Shown here one piece after another: positions 16,677 through 25,953 of a stretch of 64,000 bases of DNA; position 1 is the stretch's first letter, and every line of letters starts with the position of its first letter. This stretch comes from Natranaeroarchaeum sulfidigenes. GTDB lineage: Archaea > Halobacteriota > Halobacteria > Halobacteriales > Natronoarchaeaceae. The stretch covers positions 1,178,001-1,242,000 of the forward strand of contig NZ_CP064786.1 in assembly GCF_017094485.1 (NCBI RefSeq), in the 5' to 3' direction. The notes beneath the pieces were generated by a model, which was not told where the DNA came from, did no database searches, and saw only the letters and a list, made by a program, of their open reading frames with translations. Made by a program: the position numbers and the translations under genes.

Positions 16677-18028
16677 GCGGGCCGATGATCACCGTGGAGG
16701 ACGTCTCCGTGTCGTTCGACGACGTGTCCGTTCTCGACAACGTCTCAGTAGCTGCGGACTCCGGGGAGTTCGTCGGGCTCGTCGGTCCGAACGGCTCGGG
16801 GAAGACGACACTACTCCGTACGATCAGTGGGGCACTCACACCTGATCGCGGACGAGTTACCGTTGACGGTGACGACATACACACGCTGTCGTCACGTGTT
16901 GCAAGCCAGCGCGTCGCGGTCGTCCCACAGGACACCTCGATCTCGTTTTCCTTCGATGTTAGACGGATCGTTGGAATGGGGCGGACCGCCCACCGTGGCC
17001 GGTTCGAATCGATGACAGTTGAGGACCGGGAAGCGATCGAAAACGCAATGGAGCGAACCGAGATCACGCAGTTCGCCGATCGATCGATCGACGCCATCAG
17101 CGGTGGGGAACGCCAGCGCGTTCTTCTCGCGCGTGCGATCGCACAGGCGACGCCCGCCCTGTTACTCGATGAACCGACAGCGAGCCTCGACGTGAACCAC
17201 GGAATCGAGACGCTACAGTTGGTTCGATCGCTGGTTCATAACGGCACCGCGGCGATCGCCGCCATCCACGACCTCGACCTCGCGGCACGGTACTGTGATT
17301 CGCTGGTGATGCTGTCCGATGGGGCTGTCGTCGCAGCGGGACCACCTGAATCGGTGCTCACCGAGTCAACGGTCTCCTCGACGTTCGACGTGCGAGCGGC
17401 AGTTACACCCGATCCCGTCACGGGAACCGAGTCAGTACGGGCGCTCGAAGACAGCGATCCCCCGCGTGGCCTGCGCGTACACGTCCTGGGAACTGGTAAT
17501 ATCGCCGCACAGACGCTCGCAAAACTGGATCGTGCGGGCTTTGACCTGTCGATCGGCCCGATTCCGAACGGTGATATTGCGGCGTCGACGGCTCACAGCC
17601 TGGGAGCGGACACTGTGACATCGACACCGTTGTCCGGACCGACTGATGAGCAGCTATCGACTGCCCGAGAGAAGGCTCGAACGGCTGGCGTGTCGGTCTT
17701 CATCGGTGGAACCGCCGATCCGGATGTGGGTCGGTCGGTACTCGACGGCGCTACTCGACTCGTCGTTATCGAAAACGGGTCGGTGGAGACGCCCGTCAGT
17801 GAGGGTTCGGTCGACGCCTGGGTAGCATCCACCGATGCCGTCGTAGACTCCGTCTCGGCCGCGTCTGCGGACGAGAAACGGGAGGATGGTACCGGTGATG
17901 GGCGGCCCAGCGATGATGCGACTACTGACCGGAGGGTCACCGATGACGAGACTACTGATCGGAGTCCCCCCGGAAACCACCCCGGCCATCGGACTGACCC
18001 TGGTCTCAGTGGGTCCGGTGATCGGTAG
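16673..18028 (+). CDS. btuD: corrinoid ABC transporter ATP-binding protein BtuD with long C-terminal extension
   Basis: A 451-residue protein starting with GTG in a GTGA overlap with btuC. Residues 1-255 are a complete ABC ATPase: Walker A GPNGSGKTTLL (about 39-49), Q-loop VVPQDTS, signature SGGERQRVLLARAIA, Walker B LLLDEPTASLD and the switch His in AAIHDLDLAA. Residues about 265-390 form a second Rossmann-like domain (LRVHVLGTGNIAAQTLAKL) that ordinary BtuD proteins lack. I have the impression that haloarchaeal members often carry it. The last 60 residues are a low-complexity Asp/Thr/Arg tail with a near-duplicate block (DDATTDRR, then DDETTDRS). Confidence 0.9.
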   Translation: MSGPMITVEDVSVSFDDVSVLDNVSVAADSGEFVGLVGPNGSGKTTLLRTISGALTPDRGRVTVDGDDIHTLSSRVASQRVAVVPQDTSISFSFDVRRIVGMGRTAHRGRFESMTVEDREAIENAMERTEITQFADRSIDAISGGERQRVLLARAIAQATPALLLDEPTASLDVNHGIETLQLVRSLVHNGTAAIAAIHDLDLAARYCDSLVMLSDGAVVAAGPPESVLTESTVSSTFDVRAAVTPDPVTGTESVRALEDSDPPRGLRVHVLGTGNIAAQTLAKLDRAGFDLSIGPIPNGDIAASTAHSLGADTVTSTPLSGPTDEQLSTAREKARTAGVSVFIGGTADPDVGRSVLDGATRLVVIENGSVETPVSEGSVDAWVASTDAVVDSVSAASADEKREDGTGDGRPSDDATTDRRVTDDETTDRSPPGNHPGHRTDPGLSGSGDR

Positions 18029-18077
18029 GCACCCCTCGAATCCTTACGAAGACACGTTGTAGAACAACATATTCGGA

Positions 18078-18704
18078 ATGTTTCAGAACAGAGCTGATGC
18101 CGGAGAGCAGCTAGCGCGACTGATAGAGCGAGAAGGGATCGAGGCGGAGATAGTGCTGGGAATCCCCCGCGGCGGTCTTCCGGTGGCCGCACCGGTTGCA
18201 GCGGCGCTCGATGCACCGCTGGACGTGATTGCGGCAAAGAAGATGGGGGCTCCCGGAAACGATGAACTCGCACTCGGTGCTGTCACCAGCACCGGCGAAG
18301 CGTGGTACAACGATCGGTTGATCACACAACTCGATGTCGACGACTCGTATCTCGAACGTGAACGTCGCCGTGCGGCGACAGTGGCAGCGGAGAAGCTCCA
18401 GAACTATCGGGGAACAGACGATCTGGCCGAGACGACCGATCGGCGAGTCATACTCGTCGATGACGGTATCGCGACAGGTGCAACAGTTCGAGCCTGTCTA
18501 ACACAGCTTCGTGGCACTGGTGCAGCCGCTATCGTTCTCGCTGTCCCGGTAGCCTCGCCATCGACCGCAGACGATCTCAGTGAGCAGGTCGACACGCTGG
18601 TTGTGGTCGAGACGCCCGACCGCTTTGGTGCTGTTGGAGAGTTCTATCAGAACTTCGAACAGGTTAGCGATGCCGAAGCAAAATCGTTTCTCCACCGACC
18701 ATGA
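18078..18704 (+). CDS. phosphoribosyltransferase-family protein
   Basis: A 208-residue cytoplasmic protein of the type I PRTase fold. The PRPP-binding loop is VILVDDGIATGAT (residues 124-136), and the N-terminal IPRGGLPVAAPVA and KKMGAPGNDELALGAV segments are typical of the subgroup also found fused to hydrolases. The reaction is not known for this subgroup. The ATG at 18078 follows btuD by 49 bp on the same strand, so it may be read from the btu operon or from its own promoter (aacaacatattcgg). Confidence 0.85.
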   Translation: MFQNRADAGEQLARLIEREGIEAEIVLGIPRGGLPVAAPVAAALDAPLDVIAAKKMGAPGNDELALGAVTSTGEAWYNDRLITQLDVDDSYLERERRRAATVAAEKLQNYRGTDDLAETTDRRVILVDDGIATGATVRACLTQLRGTGAAAIVLAVPVASPSTADDLSEQVDTLVVVETPDRFGAVGEFYQNFEQVSDAEAKSFLHRP

Positions 18705-18878
18705 GATGAGTCTCCACTCATCGTGAGGGATAATTATATATAGTCCACTAACCTGAACTCCGTAACATTTATAAGCCTTTCCATCCTACGTAGTATTAGG
18801 AGCGCGGTTTCCCGGTATTTCTTAGGGATATCCCGACCGGCAGCACCGGCCGTCCAACCGCAATCCACGGAGACAACC

Positions 18879-19856
18879 ATGACTGATACACGAGTACAAT
18901 ACCAGGAAGAAACGAACGTGCGGACCGAGGAGACGGAACGAGCGACAGAACAGGAAGAGGAACACTGCCCGGAGTGTGGCGGAGACATCCTCGCCGACGA
19001 GGAGCACGGCGAGACGGTCTGTGAGGAGTGTGGCCTCGTCATCGAGGAGGACAGCATCGATCGCGGGCCGGAGTGGCGCGCGTTCGACTCGGCGGAAAAG
19101 GATCAGAAATCCCGTGTCGGCGCACCGACGACGAAGATGATGCACGACGATGGACTCTCGACGAACATCGGCTGGCAGAACAAGGACGCGTACGGTAACC
19201 AGCTGTCGTCGAGCCAGCGCGAGAAGATGCAGCGTCTTCGCACCTGGAACGAACGCTTCCGTACCCGCGACAGCAAGGAGCGCAACCTCAAGCAGGCGCT
19301 CGGCGAGATCGACCGGATGGCCAGCGCACTCGGGCTTCCCGAGGACGTCCGGGAGACCGCGAGCGTCATCTACCGCCGCGCGCTCAACGAAGATCTGCTT
19401 CCGGGACGCTCGATCGAGGGCGTCGCGACGGCCGCGCTGTACGCCGCGGCGCGCCAGACCGGTACCCCGCGGAGTATCGACGAGGTCGCCACAGTGAGCC
19501 GGATCGACGAGATGGAGTTCAAACGCACCTACCGCTACATCGTGCGCGAACTCAACCTGGAGATCCAGCCCGCCGACCCCGAACAGTACGTCGGCCGGTT
19601 CGCCAGCGAACTCGGCATCTCGGACGAGGCCGAGCACCGAGCCCGCGAACTGCTGCAGAACGCCAAAGAACAGAGCATCCACAGCGGCAAGAGCCCCGTC
19701 GGACTCGCCGCGGCTGCAGTCTACGCCGCGCCGCTGCTCTGTAACGAATCCGTCACCCAGTCGGAGGTCAGTGATGTCACCGACATCTCGGAAGTGACGA
19801 TCCGCAACCGCTACAAGGAGCTACTCGAAGCCGACGGTCAGGCGCAGTTCGCCTGA
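18879..19856 (+). CDS. tfb: transcription initiation factor TFB
   Basis: A 325-residue archaeal TFIIB homologue that bridges TBP-bound promoters and RNA polymerase. The N-terminal zinc ribbon has Cys at 30, 33, 48 and 51 (CPECGGDI... CEECG). The B-finger region follows (DRGPEWRAFDSAEKDQKSRVGAPTT). Two cyclin-like repeats come after it, each ending in a GxSPxGLAAAAVYAA-type block (RSIEGVATAALYAAARQ and KSPVGLAAAAVYAA). Haloarchaea carry several tfb genes, so this need not be the only one. The intergenic region carries TATA-like attatatata (about 18733) and catttataagc (about 18767), and the leader is about 100 bases. Confidence 0.97.
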   Translation: MTDTRVQYQEETNVRTEETERATEQEEEHCPECGGDILADEEHGETVCEECGLVIEEDSIDRGPEWRAFDSAEKDQKSRVGAPTTKMMHDDGLSTNIGWQNKDAYGNQLSSSQREKMQRLRTWNERFRTRDSKERNLKQALGEIDRMASALGLPEDVRETASVIYRRALNEDLLPGRSIEGVATAALYAAARQTGTPRSIDEVATVSRIDEMEFKRTYRYIVRELNLEIQPADPEQYVGRFASELGISDEAEHRARELLQNAKEQSIHSGKSPVGLAAAAVYAAPLLCNESVTQSEVSDVTDISEVTIRNRYKELLEADGQAQFA

Positions 19857-19939
19857 GGACTGGTAGTCTCCGTGGTTGCGGTGCGGTCTTTTCTCTTTCC
19901 GTCACCGGTTGAGCGACTGGCTCGACCATAGCTCCCTGA

Positions 19940-20395
19940 TCAGCCCTCGACGATCCGCTCGGGTGTCAACGCGTCGGCGTAGAACCACCAGCAAACGACC
20001 AGCACGGCAGGAACGAACACGGGGAGTACAGTCGCTGTTGGGTGGCTGAATCCGATCGTATACCGAAGCATCGACAGCGCGGCGAGTACCAGCAACCCTG
20101 CCGTGACGCGCCGGTCTTCCCGACCGATCGCCGCACCGCTCGCAGCGCTGCCGAGTGCACAGCAGTACAGCAGCGTCGCGATCGGCCACGCCTGCAAGTG
20201 ACGCGGTAGCGCACGGAATCCTCTGGTGTATTCGAACAGATAGTCCCACATCGTCACGACGTTCCAGTTCTCGCTGTTGATCCAGCCCCACGCGAACACG
20301 AGATCGAACTGGCCAGGAAAGAGGACGACGACCCAGGGCACAAGCCCCAGCAGGACGATCGCGATCAGCCGTCGTCTTGCGGCTTCGGTCGTCAT
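19940..20395 (-). CDS. haloarchaeal membrane protein (TIGR04206-like)
   Basis: A 151-residue membrane protein with about four helices (IAIVLLGLVPWVVVLFPG, WPIATLLYCCALGSAA, VTAGLLVLAALSMLRY, VLPVFVPAVLVVCWWFY). The opening, with a conserved Pro-Trp in the first helix and a loop of Asp/Trp residues, resembles what I remember of the haloarchaeal TIGR04206 family. That match is from memory. It starts seven bases after the stop of the DRG GTPase on the same strand, so the two probably share a transcript. Confidence 0.6.
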   Translation of the reverse strand: MTTEAARRRLIAIVLLGLVPWVVVLFPGQFDLVFAWGWINSENWNVVTMWDYLFEYTRGFRALPRHLQAWPIATLLYCCALGSAASGAAIGREDRRVTAGLLVLAALSMLRYTIGFSHPTATVLPVFVPAVLVVCWWFYADALTPERIVEG

Positions 20396-20402
20396 TCGGC
20401 GC

Positions 20403-21515
20403 TTACTTCCGCGTGATCAGCCGGAGGACGTCTTCGTCGGCAAGTTCGTGGTCCAGCCCGACTTGCTGGCCATCATGTGCGGCGCTCTCCCCGGTGACGC
20501 GAGCGAAGCGGAACCGTTTTTCGAACTCCCCGCCGAGTTTCTTCGTGGCGTCCTCGACCGTACTCCCCTGTTCGATCACGAGCGGCTCCTCGTAGTCGAC
20601 GCCGCGACCCGGTTTGTCCATGTAGATCCGCATCAGACCGAGCTCCTGCCAGATCCGCTCTTTGAACGCATCTAGACCCTTCTCCTTCTCGGCGCTGATG
20701 AAGGTAACCTCCTCGGGGTCCAGGTCGTGTTCGCGGAGATTCTCTTTCACCGTGTCGACGTAGCTGGGGTCGATCAGATCGGTCTTGTTGACCGTAACTA
20801 TCGAGGGGAGGTAGACGCGGTTGTCCTGAATACCGTCGATCAGGCGGTCGATATCGACTGTCTCGTTCAGCGTGATGTCTGCGTTGATATACTCATGATT
20901 TCTGAGGACCTCCTTGATCGTCCGATCGTCGAGGTCCTGATCCACGCTGGAGGTGACCCTGAGTCCGTCTTTCCCCTTGCGTCGGATGGAAATCCGTGGC
21001 GGCTCCCTGTCGATCCGGATCTTGTTTTCGTACAACTCTTCACAGAGGCGCTCGTACTGCTCTATCTCGAACGCCGAAAGGACGAACACGATCAGATCTG
21101 CCGCGCGAACGACCGAGAGGACCTCCTGTCCGCCCCCGCGCCCGCTCGCCGCCCCCTCGATCAGTCCCGGCACGTCGAGCATCTGGATGTTCGCGCCGTT
21201 GAGTTCCAGCATTCCGGGGTTGACGTCGAGCGTCGTGAATTCGTAGGAGCCGACCTCACTGTCGGCGTTGGTCAGTGCGTTCAGAAGCGTCGATTTGCCG
21301 ACGCTCGGGAACCCAACCAGTGCAACCGTGGCGTCGCCGTGTTTCTCGACGTGATAACCGCCACCCCCACCCGAGGACTGCTGGCGGACTTCCAGCTCCT
21401 CCTTTTTCTCCGCAAGCTTCGACTTGAGCCGACCGATATGTGCCTCTGTCGACTTGTTGTAGGGCGTGCTCGCAATCTCCTCCTGGAGTTCTTCGATCTC
21501 CTCTTCTAGCCCCAT
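20403..21515 (-). CDS. DRG-family GTP-binding protein
   Basis: A 370-residue GTPase of the developmentally regulated GTP-binding (DRG/Obg) group. An N-terminal coiled coil (about 1-45) and a Gly-rich linker precede G1 GFPSVGKST (68-76), G3 DVPGLIEGAA and G4 TVNKTDLI. A TGS domain at the C-terminus (YMDKPGRGVDYEEPLVIEQGSTVEDA) suggests a ribosome-associated role. The upstream extension from 21572 (MLTRREGKGFRHAV...) is basic and unlike the family, so I use the ATG at 21515 (MGLEEEIEELQEEI). Confidence 0.93.
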   Translation of the reverse strand: MGLEEEIEELQEEIASTPYNKSTEAHIGRLKSKLAEKKEELEVRQQSSGGGGGYHVEKHGDATVALVGFPSVGKSTLLNALTNADSEVGSYEFTTLDVNPGMLELNGANIQMLDVPGLIEGAASGRGGGQEVLSVVRAADLIVFVLSAFEIEQYERLCEELYENKIRIDREPPRISIRRKGKDGLRVTSSVDQDLDDRTIKEVLRNHEYINADITLNETVDIDRLIDGIQDNRVYLPSIVTVNKTDLIDPSYVDTVKENLREHDLDPEEVTFISAEKEKGLDAFKERIWQELGLMRIYMDKPGRGVDYEEPLVIEQGSTVEDATKKLGGEFEKRFRFARVTGESAAHDGQQVGLDHELADEDVLRLITRK

Positions 21516-21677
21516 TACACTCGGCTTGGAGACTGCGTGCCGAAAACCCTTCCCTTCGCGTCGCGTGAGCATAGTTTACCGTTTGGTAGCACGTCACGTT
21601 CCGAAAGATGGGCTTACCGTTGGGGCGGGTGCAAAGTCGCCGCCTAACTAATCGTATCCGATCCAAAGACAGAGTCG

Positions 21678-22277
21678 ATGTGGCCCTGGGAACACGCCGC
21701 CGTGGGGTATCTCGCGTACTCACTGTTCTGTCATACGTACTACCGGGAATCCCCGGGTGGACTCGACGCCTTCGCCGTCCTCTTCGGGTCGGTCCTGCCG
21801 GACCTGATCGACAAGCCGCTGGCCTACCAGTTTGGCGTCTTCGACACCGGCTATGCGCTTGGCCACTCGATATTCTTCGCGATCCCACTCGCAATCCTCG
21901 TTGGAATCGGTGCACGACAGCTAGATAGGCCGCGGGCAGGACTGGCCTTCGCAGTTGGGTACCTGCTCCACTTGCCGGGCGATTTCGTCCCGCACTACCT
22001 GCGTGGCAGCGAACGGTTCGACCGCGTGTTGTGGCCGCTCAGAGAGGCACCCGGGACCACGGGGACCGACGGCGTCGCCGACTTTACGTGGATGTACTTT
22101 ATCGACTACTGGGCAGCGTTGACATCGGGGGATCCACCGACCTATCTGGTCGTCCAGACCGGGATGGTCGTGTTTACGGGACTGCTCTGGCTGTATGACG
22201 GCGCGCCGGTTCTACGGGAGTGCCTCGTTACCACACGGGGAGCACTCGGCGAGGCCGTCGGGGCGCTATCGCGATGA
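21678..22277 (+). CDS. metal-dependent hydrolase-like membrane protein (YdjM/DUF457 family)
   Basis: A 199-residue membrane protein with the family pattern MWPWEHAAVGYLAYSL... GSVLPDLIDKPLAY... GHSIFFAIPLAI... YLLHLPGDFVPHYL. Conserved His and Asp residues (H6, D in LPDLIDKP, H in GHS, H/D in HLPGDFVPH) are thought to bind metal near the membrane. About five helices are predicted. The biochemical role of the family is unsettled. It stands alone, divergent from the DRG operon. Confidence 0.85.
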   Translation: MWPWEHAAVGYLAYSLFCHTYYRESPGGLDAFAVLFGSVLPDLIDKPLAYQFGVFDTGYALGHSIFFAIPLAILVGIGARQLDRPRAGLAFAVGYLLHLPGDFVPHYLRGSERFDRVLWPLREAPGTTGTDGVADFTWMYFIDYWAALTSGDPPTYLVVQTGMVVFTGLLWLYDGAPVLRECLVTTRGALGEAVGALSR

Positions 22278-22347
22278 TGGGGAGCTATCTTCTGGCAGCG
22301 AGAGAATCCCACACTTCAGGGATGTGAATCAACGGATAGTACCACAG

Positions 22348-23019
22348 TCACCGAAGTGCGTCGAGTACCTCCATCGTTCCGGCGGCGTGGACACCATCAG
22401 TGACGTGGTCGGCCGCCTCGCGAGCCGCGGCGTCGGCGTTCGCGACGGCATAGCTCTCGCCCACCACCTCGAACGTCGAGACGTCGTTCTCCGAGTCGCC
22501 GATTGCGACGAACTCGTCCGGCCGTCGACCCAGCAACTCCGCCATCGTTTGTATGCCCTCGCCTTTGGTGATCGAGGCGTCCTTGACGTGGAACGCGTAG
22601 CCCGTGTCGACGACCTCCAGTCCCACCTCCGCCGCAACCTCTCGCAGCGCGTCTTCGGGGACCGTCAGCCGCGCGGCGATCTCGGTCTCTCGCCATCGGT
22701 TGACAAGATCGGGACCGTCCCAGCCGAGGTCGTGTCCGCGCTCGCGGAATACCTCGACGACTGCGTTTGCGGCCTCCCGGTCGCCGTTTACTGCGAGCTC
22801 TTCCTCGACGTAGACGATCCCGCCGTTTTCCGCGATAACGCGTTCTTCAATACCGAGAAACTGACAGAGGGCAACCGGAAACGGGAACGCCTTTCCGGTA
22901 GCGATCACGACTGGTTCGGGCCACGCACGAATCGGCTCGAACACGCGAGGGTCAATCCCATGCTCGCCATCAGCTCGTGTCAGCGTTCCGTCGATATCCA
23001 GCACCAGCGGAGGAGTCAT
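22348..23019 (-). CDS. phosphoglycolate phosphatase (archaeal HAD type)
   Basis: A 223-residue HAD-superfamily enzyme of the archaeal Cof-like phosphoglycolate phosphatase group, which hydrolyses 2-phosphoglycolate. Motif I is VLDIDGTLT (D8, D10), motif II is VVIATGKAFPF, and motif III/IV is ITKGEGIQTMAELLG followed by AIGDSENDVSTFEVV. The cap domain insert between residues about 80 and 150 is of the C2 type. Length is normal. The ATG at 23019 is used. Confidence 0.9.
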   Translation of the reverse strand: MTPPLVLDIDGTLTRADGEHGIDPRVFEPIRAWPEPVVIATGKAFPFPVALCQFLGIEERVIAENGGIVYVEEELAVNGDREAANAVVEVFRERGHDLGWDGPDLVNRWRETEIAARLTVPEDALREVAAEVGLEVVDTGYAFHVKDASITKGEGIQTMAELLGRRPDEFVAIGDSENDVSTFEVVGESYAVANADAAAREAADHVTDGVHAAGTMEVLDALR

Positions 23020-23328
23020 ACAGACACTACAGCACAGACGCCCTAATGGGTTGTGAGAGCGCAGTGACGAGCTGGGATCGTCGGGTCGAGTCCATAGATC
23101 GGACTGCGCTCCTTTACCTCGAAGGTTGTAGTATAGAGATTCAAAAATTATAGTGAATTACTTTAATTTCTGTAGTGTTGGCTGAGAGGCCATAATATGG
23201 TCTTTCAGGGCACTTTCGCTCTGTCGTCGCTGAATCCGTGATCGGGATCGATAGGTCCGATCGTTCTCGACAGATTCAGGCGACAGGGGAAACGGTGTTT
23301 CTTTGGTTTCTCCGACACTCCATCCAGT
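23020..23328. other. 309-bp intergenic region, no gene seen
   Basis: This stretch separates the divergent phosphoglycolate phosphatase and creatininase-family genes. It holds an AT-rich core at about 23135-23170 (attcaaaaattatagtgaa, then actttaatttc) but I find no convincing operator, RNA gene or open frame. The long minus-strand frame across it is antisense to the creatininase-like gene and is rejected. Confidence 0.6.
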
Positions 23329-24099
23329 ATGCAACTCGCTGACCGACCGTGGCCTGATATCCAGACGTACTGCAACAGCGATTCGCTCGCCATCGTCCCG
23401 CTGGGATCGACCGAACAGCACGGCCCACATCTGCCCGAAGGAACTGATCACCTCATCGCCGACGCGCTGGCTCGCGAAGCGGCCGAACGCACCGGCTTCC
23501 TCTGCACTCCTCCAGTCATGGTTGGGGTCTCCTCGCACCACCGGCAGTTCCACGGGACACTGTCGGTCGACCCGGCCACCTTCCGGGACTACGTCGAGAG
23601 CCTCTCGCGGAGCCTCACCGGACACGGCATCGATCGGATCGTCTATGTGAACGCCCACGGTGGGAACGTCGAACACCTCCGTGAGGTCGGCCGGCGGCTC
23701 TACGAGGACGATACCGCCTACGCTATCGAGTGGATGTGGAACGAGAGCATCCCCGACCTCGTCGACGACCTGTTCGAGCATACCGGCCCGCACGGCGGGC
23801 CAAAGGAGACGGCGATGATCCTGCACATCGCGCCGGAGCTCGTCCGGGAGGACCGACTCGACGCGGCCGCGGAGAACGGCGTCGCCCGGATGGAAGAATT
23901 ACAGCTTCGCCGTCACGGCGCACGGACGTTTTACGACGCTATCGAAAACTCCGACAACGGTGTCTTCGGTGACCAGCGCGATGCGACCGCCGCAAAGGGA
24001 GAACAGCTGTTCGAGGCGGCAGTCGATCAGCTGACGGCGCTTCTCGACTGGCTCGATGAGCAGCGCTACGAAGACCTCACGGCGAGACCGCACGTTTGA
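23329..24099 (+). CDS. creatininase-family amidohydrolase
   Basis: A 256-residue metal-dependent hydrolase of the creatininase/ArfB family. Metal ligands are evident in PLGSTEQHGPHLPEGTD (E29, H31, D40) and VYVNAHGGNVEH, with GGPKETAMILH later. In archaea, members of this family deformylate an intermediate in riboflavin and F420 biosynthesis (ArfB) or act on small cyclic amides. I cannot decide between these from sequence alone. The gene is single, with its ATG at 23329. Confidence 0.85.
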   Translation: MQLADRPWPDIQTYCNSDSLAIVPLGSTEQHGPHLPEGTDHLIADALAREAAERTGFLCTPPVMVGVSSHHRQFHGTLSVDPATFRDYVESLSRSLTGHGIDRIVYVNAHGGNVEHLREVGRRLYEDDTAYAIEWMWNESIPDLVDDLFEHTGPHGGPKETAMILHIAPELVREDRLDAAAENGVARMEELQLRRHGARTFYDAIENSDNGVFGDQRDATAAKGEQLFEAAVDQLTALLDWLDEQRYEDLTARPHV

Positions 24100-24325
24100 C
24101 CGTGGGAGTTCGACTGATATCGACGCCGCATTGCCCGCACCGGTCGGGACCAATAAATCAACGTACTCGCCTTCTTATACGCGAATGGACAGTTCATCAA
24201 CGCCCGTAGATCATCGTCTTCTTTGAGACGATTCCGTGTTTCGATTGCTAGGGCCATCTACACCTCCTCGAAAGGGAAGTTTATATGGCGAGAAACACCT
24301 AGCTAAACCGTACATTACGGCATCC

Positions 24326-25953
24326 ATGTTATTCTGGATACACTTGTTAGGGTTCGGGATTGCCACCGTTCTCTGTTTTCTTTCCTTGCTTCGTGCCCGG
24401 AAAGTGACTGATCGGGAGACCAGGATCGGGCTCGTCACGCTGCTCGCAACTACAGAAGGATGGTCGCTGTCGTATGTCGGCTATCTGGTCGCGCCGACGG
24501 AGTCGCTCACGAACGCGATCTATCTCGTCGGACTCACTATCGGCTTTGCGACGGTCGGCTGCTGGCTGTACTTCGCGTCGGCATACACCGGCCGGACTAT
24601 CACCGGAACCGCCAGCTTCGCAGGCTGGCAGTCGGTGTCTACGGAGCGATCGTGGCAGTGAAACTGACCAACCCGTTTCACGGTCAGTACTACACCATGG
24701 AGGCGGCAACTGTTCCGTTTGCCCATCTAAACGTGGTTCACGAGCCGTTCCACTGGGTGACCACGGCCTTCTCGTATATGCTCGCCGGGATCGGCCTGTT
24801 CATGCTGCTCGAGATGTTCGCCGAATCGGAGTACGATACCACGCCGCTCAGTGTGCTTGCAGTGCTCACCGGGCTCCCCGTCGTGTTCGACATTGTCGGA
24901 TACCAGAGCGACCTGCTACTCGGGATGATCTACTCCCCGCTCGGGGTCGCAATCTTTGCGATCGGCGTGCTGTTCGTTCACCAGGACCGATTCATGGCGG
25001 TCCAGCTAACCGACAAGGTCGACGAGGCAACCGTGTTCCTCGACGACGACGAGCGGATCCGTGATTTCAACCGGCGTGCAGCCACACTGGTCCCAGAGCT
25101 GGAAGGCTCGATCGGCCAGCCGGTAGAGTCAGTGCTGCCAGAGGTCGGCCAGGAAGAGAGTATCGAACAGCGGATCCTCGAACGCGAACGGGACGGCACG
25201 ACGAACTACTATCTCGCGTCGACCACATCCTTCGAGCTCGGAGCGACACGGATCGGCAAGCTACTGATGCTTACTGACGTGACTGAAACCGAAAAACGGC
25301 GTCGCGAGCTCGAGCGACAGAACGACCAGCTCCACGACTTCGCCGAGGCGCTGACACACGAGCTCCGGAACACCCTCACCATCATCGAGGGACACGTCTC
25401 GCTCGCGGGCGATGCGATAACGAACAATCAGATCGGAACGGCGAACGACTCGTTGCAGGCCGTTTCCGGTTCGGCATCCCGCATGACCGGCATCGTCAAC
25501 GACCTCTCGATTCTCGCAAAGCATGGACAGACAGCACAGGAAACGGAGCACGTCGACGTCGCTGACGCTGCTCGAACCGCCAGAACGCAGGTCGATGCGG
25601 GCGACCTCTCGGTGACCGTCGACGGGGATCTCGATGTCGACGCCGACAGCGCTCGGGTTCGAGCCCTTTTCAAAAGCGCCGACGAGTTCTTCGACCGGAA
25701 CGGTGCGGACGCAGTCGAAATCCAGGTGTCGGATGACGAAATCCGGATGAGCGGCAACGGGACGTCACCGATACCGGCGGACCTCGAAGAGTACTTCGAG
25801 TACGGCTCTGCGGTCCCGACATCGGAAGCGGGTGTCGCGTTACCGAACGTCCGTGCGCTCGCTCGCGTTCACGGCTGGACGACGCGAATCGATCCAGAGT
25901 ACACCGATGGGATCTGTGTGGTTATTGATACGGCGAGTCACTCCGACCGATAG
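24326..25953 (+). pseudogene. membrane sensor histidine kinase split by a frameshift
   Basis: Two overlapping frames together make one protein. The first, from the ATG at 24326 (MLFWIHLLGFGIATVLCFLS...), encodes the first half of a 7-helix N-terminal sensor region and runs into a stop at 24661. The second frame continues it from about 24617 (RRLAVGVYGAIVAVKLTNPFHG) to 25953. One missing base near 24615-24620 would join TGTASF to RRLAVG. The rest holds further helices, a PAS-like segment (EATVFLDDDERIRDFNRRA) and the H-box LTHELRNTLTIIEGH, with the His codon at 25357. The ATP-binding domain is weak: the usual N-box is replaced by LFKSADEFFDRNGADAVEIQ. A TATA-like tttatatgg lies at about 24282. 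The break could be real or a sequencing error. Confidence 0.8.
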
